64,000 bases of DNA from Palsa-870 sp035937155 (GTDB lineage: Bacteria; Chloroflexota; Dormibacteria; Dormibacterales; Dormibacteraceae): the NCBI GenBank assembly GCA_035937155.1, contig DASYVJ010000055.1, positions 1 through 64,000 of the forward strand, in the 5' to 3' direction. Shown here one piece after another: positions 56,999 to 64,000 of this stretch (its first letter is position 1; each line of letters opens with the position of its first letter). A program made the position numbers and the translations under genes. Below the pieces are notes generated by a model. That model was not told the DNA's origin, did not search any database, and saw only the letters and a list, made by a program, of their open reading frames with translations.

Positions 56999-58288
56999 TC
57001 AGTCGAAGAGCTTGCGGCCGCGAGTGACGAACTGGTCGCGCCGCGGCCCGGTGCCGATCAGGTCGATGCGCACGCCGATCAGCTCACCGATGCGCTCGAC
57101 GTAATCGCGGCACCCCTGCGGAAGATCGTTCCACTCACGCGCGCCACCGATATCGGTCTGCCAGCCCGGCATTTCCTCGTAGATGGGCTTGCTGTGCTTG
57201 TAGTGCGAGATGTTGGCTACGGGATGGTCGAATCGCTTGCCGCGGAAGTCGTAGCCGGTGCAGATCTTCAGCAGCGGCTGGTCGTCGAGGATGTCTAGTC
57301 GCATCAAGGCGGCGCAGCCGACCCCGTTCAGCCGCGCGGAGTAGCGCGCGACCGCTGAGTCGAACCAACCGATCCGGCGCGGCCGGCCGGTCACGGTGCC
57401 GAACTCATGGCCGCGCTCACGAATCTGGTCCCCCACCTCGTCGAGGAGCTCGGACGGGAAGGGGCCATAGCCGACCCGCGAGGTGTAAGCCTTGAAGACA
57501 CCGATGGTGAGGTCGACCTTGGTCGGAGGAATGCCGCTGCCGGTCAGCGCCCCACCGGCAGTCGGGTTGGAGCTCGTCACGTATGGGTAGGTGCCAAAGT
57601 CCAGGTCGAGCATCGTTGCCTGGGCGCCCTCGAGGAGGATGTTGGCTTTGCTGTCCAGCGCCTCCTGAATGATCGGGAACGTGTCCTTGATGTATGGGTC
57701 GAGCTGTTTCGCATAGCTGCTGTACTCGTCGACCATGCTCGACCAGTCGTACGCCTCTTTCCCGTACAGCTTGGTAAGGATCGGGTTCTTCACCTGGTCG
57801 ACGACAAAGGCCAGCTTCTTGCGCATGAAAGCCTCCTTCTGGAGGTCGCCGATGCGGAATCCGATGCGCCGAACTTTGTCCGCGTAGGCGGGTCCGATGC
57901 CCCGCCAGGTGGTGCCAAGGCGATCGTCTCCTCGCGTGTCCTCTTCCAGCTGGTCGAACAAAGGGTGGTAGCTCATCACCATGTGTGCGCGTTCGCTGAT
58001 GATCAGGTTCTTCGGCTCGACGCCTCGTTCCCGCAGCTGGGAGATCTCTCGCAGCAGCACGATGGGATCGACCACCACGCCGTTGCCGATGATGCAAACA
58101 CACTTGGGGTAGAGGATGCCCGACGGCATGAGCTGGAACTTGAACTCGCCATGCTCTGTGATCACCGTGTGGCCCGCGTTGTTGCCGCCCTGCGAGCGGA
58201 TGACCATGTCCGCCTTCGCGGCAAGGTAGTCGATGACCTTCCCCTTACCTTCATCGCCCCACTGGCCGCCGACCAGGATGATGACCAC
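56999..58288 (-). CDS. purA: Adenylosuccinate synthetase (PurA)
   Basis: GTP-dependent conversion of IMP and aspartate to adenylosuccinate, the first AMP-specific purine step. Signatures are IILVGGQWGDEGKGKVID at the N-terminus, QGGNNAGHTV near 35, GTTWRGIGPAYADKVRR near 127 and GRPRRIGWFDS near 300. The 429-residue length is normal. Four bases separate it from the dnaB stop, so dnaB and purA are one transcript; rplI-dnaB-purA is a frequently conserved order. Confidence 0.97.
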   Translation of the reverse strand: MVIILVGGQWGDEGKGKVIDYLAAKADMVIRSQGGNNAGHTVITEHGEFKFQLMPSGILYPKCVCIIGNGVVVDPIVLLREISQLRERGVEPKNLIISERAHMVMSYHPLFDQLEEDTRGDDRLGTTWRGIGPAYADKVRRIGFRIGDLQKEAFMRKKLAFVVDQVKNPILTKLYGKEAYDWSSMVDEYSSYAKQLDPYIKDTFPIIQEALDSKANILLEGAQATMLDLDFGTYPYVTSSNPTAGGALTGSGIPPTKVDLTIGVFKAYTSRVGYGPFPSELLDEVGDQIRERGHEFGTVTGRPRRIGWFDSAVARYSARLNGVGCAALMRLDILDDQPLLKICTGYDFRGKRFDHPVANISHYKHSKPIYEEMPGWQTDIGGAREWNDLPQGCRDYVERIGELIGVRIDLIGTGPRRDQFVTRGRKLFD

Positions 58289-58292
58289 GGGC

Positions 58293-60881
58293 TTACTCGG
58301 TGCCCGGTTCGGGCCGGCGCGTCTCCAGGTTGTAGAACCGAGTGTGGTCGCGGCGGAACTTGAGCTCGATCATGCCGGTCGGCCCGTTGCGGTGCTTGGC
58401 GACGATGAGCTCGGCAATGCCGGGGCGCTCGTCGGACTTGTAGTACTCTGGGCGAAACAGAAACATTACAACGTCACTATCCTGTTCTATGCTACCCGAT
58501 TCTCTCAAATCGCTCAGGATCGGTCGCTTGTCCGGACGCTGTTCCGGAGCGCGGCTCAGCTGCGAGATCGCGATCACCGGGATGCGCAGCTCGCGGGCCA
58601 ATCCCTTGAGAGCTCGCGAGATCGATGACACCTCTTGGACCCTGTTGTCATCGCCACGAGCGCGACCGTGCATCAACTGCAAGTAGTCGATGAGGATCAT
58701 GTCGATGCCATGGCGCATCTTGGCCTGGCGAGCTTTGAGCTGGAGGCTGAGCTCGTCCATCACCGGGGTGTCGTCGATGTAGATCTTTGCCTCGCCGAGT
58801 GGTCCGAGAGCATTCGACACGCGGTCGAACTCTGCCTCGGTCAAGAGACCCCGATGCATGCGCTGAGCGTCGATCTGCGCTTGCTCGGTCAGCAACCGCT
58901 CGGTGAGCTGCTCTTTCGACATCTCGAGACTGAAGATGGCAACGGATTTGTTTGCCTCTAACGCTGAGTGAAGCGCGATGTTGAGGGCGAGCGAAGTGTT
59001 GTGGACAAGGATGTCTTGGGCGATGAAGTTGTGGGTCTCCGGGACGGCCAAGTCGTAGACCTGGTGCTCGCCAGTTGCCTCGATGGAGATGATCTCGTCC
59101 CAATAGATCTGGCTGCTCGCGAGCTGGGCCAACGCCCTATCGCGGAGAACATCCGCGTAGTTAGCGAGTCGTCCCTGCGAAATGCCCCGCGAAGCGTGAG
59201 GGTTAAAGCCACGCTCGCCTGCGCCTCGCTCGCCGGCGCGAGTAGCGACTGCAGTTAGGGTGAGGCCGCGCATTTCGGCAGCCGCCCGGATCTCCCGCCA
59301 AATCTCTTTCGGCAGGAGACCAAGATTGCCTCGCCGAAAGCCCTGGTTAGGCGCAAATCGGAGTCGTTTCTCGCCAATCCAACCGATCGTGCGCTGGTAA
59401 ACGTCAACTGACGCCGGCTCAGTTATCTCGACCCGCCAGCAGCGGTCTTTCTTCTTCCACAGCTTCGCAACGATCCCAAACCTTGCAAACGCGTGATGCA
59501 TGTCTAGGGCCAGGCCTTCGGAAGCCACTGCAAATTCGATCCGCGGGTAACCGCCCATCGAGTAGATCGTTCCGTCGCAACTCATGATGGCTTTGACGAA
59601 TTCGGCGAAACGTGGTTGGTCCCATCGCCAAACGGAGTCCGGAAATCGTTTGTGCTCGGCTTTCTTGCCCCAAAGGCCAAATGATTTGAGCCATTCACGC
59701 ACCGGGTTGTTCATGCGGCCATGTTGACCAGAGGCGAAATATGCAATGCCCCGGCGACGGATGCGCATCCGCGAGAAGTTGCTCGTTAGCGCGGCGACGT
59801 AGTCATCAACGATTTCCGAATCCGTGTTTGTGATACTGGGTGTGCCAATAGAGATGGCCCCTTCCGCGATGAAATAGCCCAGCAGTCGGACCATGTCAAG
59901 TGAGAGGGACTGATCTGCGCCAAAACACGGCACTGCTCGGGGTACCGCGATCTTGTCGCCCACGACGATGTCGTGTAGAGGCTGCCAGCCCCGGACGGTC
60001 AGGAACGGGTGATGGCCAGTGACTTCAACAGATCGTCCGGTGCGAGTTGTCACCTTGAAGCACGGTTTGATGCCGCTGTCGACCCACTCGGCAATGTCCT
60101 GCGGCGCGACCCTGCCGTCTTTGGTGAACCCCAACACATGCGGAACGCGGCGCTGCACGCATTCCTCGATAGTGATGCGCGCACCCGTGTCTGGGTCATC
60201 GATGAGGGTGTTAGCACGGGCGCACTTGCCCATAGCCGGCCTCCCCGCGACGATGATCAGGTCCGAGTCCTTGAACCCGCCCGTCATGCGGTCCAGGTCG
60301 TGGAATCCCGTCGGGATCCCGACGATCCCCTGCCCGCTCTCCATCTGCAGGGAGATCCGCTCCATCGCCGGGCCGAGCAAGTCATACAGCCGCATCAGCT
60401 CACGCTGGTCGCGGTCGTCGGCGACGCCGAACACCAGTGACTGCGCCTGGTTGATCGCCTCCTCGGCCTCGACTCCGTCGTCATAGCCGAAGCCCGCGAT
60501 GTTCGAGCCGGCCGAGATCAGCCGGCGCTTGTACGCCTTCTCCTTGACGATGCGGCCGTAGTACTCGATGTTCGCGGCGGTCGGCACCGCACCCTGCATC
60601 GAAGCGAGCTGCGCTCGGCCACCCACCCGGTCGAGCAACCCCATCGTCTGGAGCTGCGCGGCGAGCGTGACATTGTCGATCGGCTCACCCGCGGCAAAGA
60701 GGTCGAGCGCGGCGCGGTAGATCTGCCCGTTGTTCTCCCTGTAGAAGTCCTCTGGATGCAGGAACTGCAGGACCTTCGCAACCGAAAGCGGGTCGAGCAG
60801 CACCGACCCGATGACCGACATCTCGGCGTCGAGGTCGTGGGGTGGCACCCTCCCGGGAATGAGAGGGATCGTGGTCGCCAA
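58293..60881 (-). CDS. dnaB: Replicative DNA helicase DnaB with intein
   Basis: Hexameric helicase that unwinds DNA at the replication fork. The mature host protein would be 453 residues: an N-terminal domain (PPHDLDAEMSVIGSVLLD near 13, FYRENNGQIYRAALDLF near 46) and a RecA-like domain interrupted after AGRPAMGK (residue 219), inside Walker A. After the intein, from residue 629, TSLALNIALHSAL completes Walker A, IFSLEMSKEQL follows, and DMILIDYLQLMHG is Walker B. Functional helicase needs protein splicing. It starts at TTG, 10 bases after rplI. Confidence 0.96.
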   Translation of the reverse strand: MATTIPLIPGRVPPHDLDAEMSVIGSVLLDPLSVAKVLQFLHPEDFYRENNGQIYRAALDLFAAGEPIDNVTLAAQLQTMGLLDRVGGRAQLASMQGAVPTAANIEYYGRIVKEKAYKRRLISAGSNIAGFGYDDGVEAEEAINQAQSLVFGVADDRDQRELMRLYDLLGPAMERISLQMESGQGIVGIPTGFHDLDRMTGGFKDSDLIIVAGRPAMGKCARANTLIDDPDTGARITIEECVQRRVPHVLGFTKDGRVAPQDIAEWVDSGIKPCFKVTTRTGRSVEVTGHHPFLTVRGWQPLHDIVVGDKIAVPRAVPCFGADQSLSLDMVRLLGYFIAEGAISIGTPSITNTDSEIVDDYVAALTSNFSRMRIRRRGIAYFASGQHGRMNNPVREWLKSFGLWGKKAEHKRFPDSVWRWDQPRFAEFVKAIMSCDGTIYSMGGYPRIEFAVASEGLALDMHHAFARFGIVAKLWKKKDRCWRVEITEPASVDVYQRTIGWIGEKRLRFAPNQGFRRGNLGLLPKEIWREIRAAAEMRGLTLTAVATRAGERGAGERGFNPHASRGISQGRLANYADVLRDRALAQLASSQIYWDEIISIEATGEHQVYDLAVPETHNFIAQDILVHNTSLALNIALHSALEANKSVAIFSLEMSKEQLTERLLTEQAQIDAQRMHRGLLTEAEFDRVSNALGPLGEAKIYIDDTPVMDELSLQLKARQAKMRHGIDMILIDYLQLMHGRARGDDNRVQEVSSISRALKGLARELRIPVIAISQLSRAPEQRPDKRPILSDLRESGSIEQDSDVVMFLFRPEYYKSDERPGIAELIVAKHRNGPTGMIELKFRRDHTRFYNLETRRPEPGTE
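58998..60224 (-). mobile_element. DnaB intein (409 residues) with LAGLIDADG-type core
   Basis: The intein spans protein residues 220-628 and sits at the P-loop GRPAMGK/TS, the common DnaB-a site. Block A starts with Cys1 (CARANTLID), block B is VEVTGHHPFLTVRG with the conserved His, block F is VYDLAVPETHNFIAQD, and block G ends VHN before Thr+1. The middle has two dodecapeptide-like motifs, LLGYFIAEGAIS and FVKAIMSCDGTIY, of a DOD homing endonuclease. The first has Glu and the second Asp at the metal position, so cleavage may still be possible. Confidence 0.95.
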
Positions 60882-60891
60882 GGTCGAGCCG

Positions 60892-61341
60892 CTACCGGTC
60901 CTGGGTGACGATCACGTTGACGTGGGCGTCCACGTCGCGGTGCAGCTTGAGCGAGACCTCGTGCTCGCCAAGCGTCTTGATCGGCTCCTTCAGATCGATC
61001 TTGTGGCGGTCGATCTCCACCCGGTGCTGTGCCTTCAGCGCGGCCGCAATGTCCTGGTTCGTAATCGAGCCGAAAGCCTTGTCCTCGGCCCCCATCTTCA
61101 GCCGGACGACGACCGTCTTGTTATTGATCTCGTCGGCCAGGGTCTGCGCCTCGACTCTGTCCTTCGTCTCGCGCTTGACCGCAGCCTCCTTCAGCCTCTT
61201 TGCCTCTGTCTCGGCGCCCTTGCCCGCGAGCACAGCCAGCTTTCGGCGCAGCAGGAAGTTGCGGCCATAGCCGTCGGCCACATCCTTCACGTCGCCCGCG
61301 CGCCCGACGTTGTCGACATCCTTGGTCAGCATCACCTTCAA
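60892..61341 (-). CDS. rplI: Ribosomal protein bL9
   Basis: Large-subunit ribosomal protein of 149 residues. It begins MKVMLTKDVDNVGRAGDVKD (as translated from a TTG start), with the conserved GYGRNFLLRRKLA block near 24 and the long central helix. The TTG overlaps the stop of the upstream DUF1232 gene by four bases (TTGA). Followed closely by dnaB. Charged helix rich in Lys and Glu, as expected for L9. Confidence 0.97.
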   Translation of the reverse strand: MKVMLTKDVDNVGRAGDVKDVADGYGRNFLLRRKLAVLAGKGAETEAKRLKEAAVKRETKDRVEAQTLADEINNKTVVVRLKMGAEDKAFGSITNQDIAAALKAQHRVEIDRHKIDLKEPIKTLGEHEVSLKLHRDVDAHVNVIVTQDR

Positions 61342-61769
61342 TTCCGCAGGCCCTCCGAAACCGATTGAAATTCGTCCTTGCGCCGCACCCGCGACCGGAT
61401 GCGATTCAGCATCCGCCCAGCGCTGAAGCGTGCGGCGCCGGCCGTGTCACGTACGTCTCGATCGAAAGTGCTTTCCTTCGCCTTGATCGCCGCCTGGTGC
61501 TCGTGGCGCAGGTCCTCCGGGCACGCATCGATGAACGTCTCCACGGCCAGGATGCCCAGCGCGAGCATGTCGAACTCGCCCAGCACCGGAATCCACGCCG
61601 GGAAGTCGATCGGGCTGACGATCAAGCCGAGCGCGGCAAGGAGAACCGCCTTGGGGGCGGCGGGCACGCGGTCATCCCGCAACAGGCAATAAGCAAGCTT
61701 GCCGTGTCGCGGCACATCAACCAGGAGCTCTTTGGCGCGCGAAAAGACCGAGGGCATGGGGGCCGGCAC
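61338..61769 (-). CDS. DUF1232 (YkvA-like) membrane protein
   Basis: A 143-residue protein with the DUF1232 core AALGLIVSPIDFPAWIPVLG near residue 45 and two hydrophobic segments flanking it. The role of the family is unknown. Its C-terminal third is charged (KAKESTFDRDVRDTAG). It starts at GTG (ATG four codons later is possible) and heads the DUF1232-rplI-dnaB-purA transcript. It is divergent from the MFS gene with 52 bp between. Confidence 0.87.
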   Translation of the reverse strand: MPAPMPSVFSRAKELLVDVPRHGKLAYCLLRDDRVPAAPKAVLLAALGLIVSPIDFPAWIPVLGEFDMLALGILAVETFIDACPEDLRHEHQAAIKAKESTFDRDVRDTAGAARFSAGRMLNRIRSRVRRKDEFQSVSEGLRN

Positions 61770-61821
61770 AGCCTACAGCTTTTCGGCTCCACGGGAAAGC
61801 TACTTAACTTAGCCTTGGGGC

Positions 61822-63093
61822 GTGAGCTCAGCTGTGGTCGGGCTGGCGCCTACCGAGGACCACTTCGGCAACCTCAAGCACACCGCCCTCAGCGCCTTCT
61901 GGTTCGGCGGCAACTTCATGTGGATACCGCTCACAACGGTGCTGGTCCAGAGCCAGGTCGACCAGGTGGTACCCAAAGGCTCCCAGAACGGCGCCATCGG
62001 TTTCGCCATCGGCATCGGCGGGTTCCTTGCGATGACTGTGCCGCCGCTCGTGGGTGCGTGGTCCGATCGTTTGAACACTCGCTTCGGCCGGCGCCGCCCG
62101 ATCATGATCGCCGGCACCTTGCTCACGGTTCCCGGCCTCATCTTGCTCATGACGGCCGGCAACTACCCGCAAATCGTCGTCGGCTACGTCATCGTCCAGT
62201 TCTTCTTCAACGCCGCCCAGGCCGCTTACGCCGGAATCATCCCTGACGTCGTGCCGGCACAGCAGTTCGGCAAGGCCAGCGGTTTCCTGGCGACGATGAC
62301 CCAGCTCGGCATCGGCGGTGGCCTTGGAGTCACATCCTTGCTCGGCTCGAACCGGGCTATCTACCTGGTCTTCATCGCCGCCATCGTGCTCACGCTGCTC
62401 CCGACGATCTGGGCCGCGCGCAACGAAGGCATGGCTCCAATTGCGGCCCACCCCAGGCGGTCCGTGGGCGACGCGATCCGCGAGTTCCTGCGGCCCCTTC
62501 ACGAGGGCGACTTCGCCTGGGTCGTCTTCACCCGCCTGATGATCTCGAGCGGGATCACGGCTGTCCTGTACAACCTGCACAACTTTTTCCGCGATGTCGT
62601 GCTCACACCTGCCACGAGCCCAGATACGTTCACGTCGAACTGGCTCCTGGTAGTCGTGCTGACCGCGCTGCCCTTCGGGTTCTTCGGTGGCCTGCTTTCC
62701 GACCGGTGGCACCGCCGCAAGGTCTTCGTCTACCTGGCCGGCGGAGCTCAGGCCTTCGTCGCCATCATCTTCATCGCCTTCTATCCCACGGCTATTCCGT
62801 TGGTGTTTGCGCTTGGGATTGCGTACGGAGTCGGCTACGGGCTTTACTTCGCCGTCGACTGGGCCCTGGCGTGCGACACGCTTCCAGACAAGAACCAGTC
62901 AGCCAAAGATATGGGCCTCTTCCATATCGCCCTGACGATGCCTCAGGCGATCATCCCGTTCTTTGGTGGACCGCTGATCGATGTCTTGAACGGCCCGCAC
63001 GGAAACTCGGGCTACAGGGTGGTGTTCTCGAGTGCGGTCGTCTTTCTCTTTCTCGGCACGATCCTGGTAAGCCGCATCAAGTCGGTTCGCTGA
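61822..63093 (+). CDS. MFS transporter (GPH/sugar-cation symporter-like)
   Basis: A 423-residue protein with about twelve helices. After helix 2 there is an MFS signature GAWSDRLNTRFGRRRP near 75, repeated in weaker form as GGLLSDRWHRRK near 290. The overall look is like the SLC45/GPH-type sucrose-proton symporters seen in actinobacteria. The substrate cannot be fixed from sequence. GTG start. The 275 bp after it (63094-63368) hold only a presumptive promoter region for the next gene. Confidence 0.87.
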   Translation: MSSAVVGLAPTEDHFGNLKHTALSAFWFGGNFMWIPLTTVLVQSQVDQVVPKGSQNGAIGFAIGIGGFLAMTVPPLVGAWSDRLNTRFGRRRPIMIAGTLLTVPGLILLMTAGNYPQIVVGYVIVQFFFNAAQAAYAGIIPDVVPAQQFGKASGFLATMTQLGIGGGLGVTSLLGSNRAIYLVFIAAIVLTLLPTIWAARNEGMAPIAAHPRRSVGDAIREFLRPLHEGDFAWVVFTRLMISSGITAVLYNLHNFFRDVVLTPATSPDTFTSNWLLVVVLTALPFGFFGGLLSDRWHRRKVFVYLAGGAQAFVAIIFIAFYPTAIPLVFALGIAYGVGYGLYFAVDWALACDTLPDKNQSAKDMGLFHIALTMPQAIIPFFGGPLIDVLNGPHGNSGYRVVFSSAVVFLFLGTILVSRIKSVR

Positions 63094-63368
63094 TCGCCCC
63101 TGCAAAGAAACGAGGCGGCGCCTGCAGCGGACACCGCCTCGACCGGATGCCACCGGGTGACACGCTGCTGGTTTCTGTGCCGCTTTACGGCCGTTGCCTT
63201 CTTGTGGAGGCCAACCTTTGCGTGGGCTGTCGGTGGTACCCGGACGAACGAAACAGGTCCAACTTGCGACGGCATCGCGACATTGTCAAGGGGTTTGTTT
63301 TCCCGCGACGAGGCCGACCTACCTCATCTGTACGAGGCAGGCGCACAATGACCTAGTGAGGGATAAAG

Positions 63369-64000
63369 ATGCCTGATCTCAGCTACCTGCACGGCGCCAG
63401 CGACGTTCCACTCTTGGGGGAGCCGATCTTCCAAAACCTGCGGCGTACCGCGGCGCAGTTCGGCGACCGCGAGGCGCTCGTGGTCGCGCACCAGAACCAT
63501 CGCTCGACGTATCGCGAGCTGCTGGCGGAATGCGAGCTCGTCGCCCGAGGCCTGCTGGCTCGCGGGGTGAAGAAAGGCGATCGAGTCGGAATCTGGTCGC
63601 CCAACCGATACGAGTGGGTCGTCATCCAGTACGCGACCGCGGCGATGGGCGCGATCCTGGTCAACATCAACCCGGCCTACCGAACCTCGGAGCTCGAGTA
63701 CGTGCTCAACCAGTCAGGCATCAGCTTTCTCGTCCTGGCGGCTCGCTTCCGCCAGGCGGATTACGCGGCGATGCTGGCCGAGGTGAAGGGCCGGTGTCCA
63801 GACCTGCGCGAGGCGCTCGTGCTCGAAGACGGCTGGGGCGCGCTCAAGCGCGACGGCTCGAAGACAACCGAAGCCGAGCTGCATGAAGTCGAAGCCTCGC
63901 TGCAGTTCGACGATCCGATCAATATCCAGTACACCTCAGGTACCACCGGATTCCCGAAGGGCGCGACACTCACCCACCACAACATCCTCAACAACGGCTT
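63369..64000 (+). CDS. AMP-binding acyl-CoA synthetase, 5' part
   Basis: The first 210 codons of an ANL-superfamily ligase, cut by the window edge. It reads MPDLSYLHGASDVPLLGE at the start, KGDRVGIWSPNRYEWV near residue 70, and the ATP-binding P-loop YTSGTTGFPKGATLTHHN near 188. The opening sequence and P-loop are those of FadD-like fatty-acyl-CoA synthases; an o-succinylbenzoate ligase (MenE) cannot be excluded without the C-terminus. It is preceded by a purine-rich GTGAGGGATAAAG site. Confidence 0.9.
   Translation, partial: MPDLSYLHGASDVPLLGEPIFQNLRRTAAQFGDREALVVAHQNHRSTYRELLAECELVARGLLARGVKKGDRVGIWSPNRYEWVVIQYATAAMGAILVNINPAYRTSELEYVLNQSGISFLVLAARFRQADYAAMLAEVKGRCPDLREALVLEDGWGALKRDGSKTTEAELHEVEASLQFDDPINIQYTSGTTGFPKGATLTHHNILNNG

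Noticed and set aside
1..64000. CRISPR arrays, prophage, transposases or toxin-antitoxin pairs
   Set aside because: I looked for regular repeats, integrase/transposase motifs and small paired genes and found none; the only clear mobile element is the DnaB intein.

Overview
The window is GC-rich and gene-dense. Many neighbours overlap by 1-4 bases (TGATG or NTGA junctions), GTG and TTG starts are common, and the genes fit a free-living heterotroph that uses menaquinone. The gene types (DUF222-HNH endonuclease, two-subunit KorA/KorB, form II Cox-type molybdenum hydroxylase, F420-type LLM oxidoreductase, actinobacterial-style THI box, YvcK) point to the Terrabacteria: a Dormibacterota/Chloroflexota-like lineage or a deep actinobacterium. 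I cannot place it more precisely from sequence alone.

Layout. 0-8.6 kb: menaquinone genes menF, menD, menH, menA and menB, interleaved with two tandem alpha/beta hydrolases and a DUF222-HNH protein. 8.7-11.4 kb: a MocA-like cytidylyltransferase, endonuclease IV, a small protein and a CGNR-type regulator. 11.4-19.1 kb: a form II coxSLM operon followed by coxD/coxE/coxF maturation genes, with coxG divergent. 19-24.3 kb: amidase, methyltransferase and glycosidase-like lipoprotein genes in one overlapping run, a small membrane protein and an AlkA-like glycosylase. 24.3-29.8 kb: cold shock protein with a clear terminator, EamA transporter, two paralogous lipases, a DoxX-Rieske fusion and a TetR regulator. 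29.8-32.1 kb: a TPP riboswitch ahead of an NCS1 transporter and thiD. 32-35.7 kb: membrane proteins, a tandem GNAT and an LLM oxidoreductase. 35.7-36.0 kb: a structured non-coding stretch with tandem repeats. 36-41.8 kb: pntA1-pntA2-pntB divergent from korAB. 41.8-50 kb: two more AlkA-family glycosylases, an APH-like kinase, M3 peptidase, histidine kinase, ChrB-like and VOC proteins, an HTH_42 protein and tRNA-Gln. 50-56 kb: candidate RNA plus terminator, yvcK, PAP2, RidA, a BNR beta-propeller and an RnfD-like protein. 56-64 kb: a frameshifted HTH_42 gene, then purA, intein-containing dnaB and rplI, a DUF1232 gene, an MFS transporter and the start of an acyl-CoA synthetase.

Themes. Menaquinone synthesis, transhydrogenase, ferredoxin-dependent 2-oxoacid oxidation, the Mo-hydroxylase and the RnfD and Rieske proteins make this a redox-rich region. 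Several families occur as pairs or triplets (hydrolases, lipases, HTH_42, AlkA), indicating local duplication or repeated acquisition. The most distinctive items are the 409-residue DnaB intein with a LAGLIDADG-type core, the DoxX-Tat-Rieske fusion, the single-base frameshift in the second HTH_42 gene, and two possible small RNA loci near 35.8 kb and 50.1 kb. I did not find an evident new multi-gene system (no CRISPR array, defence island, phage or transposase).
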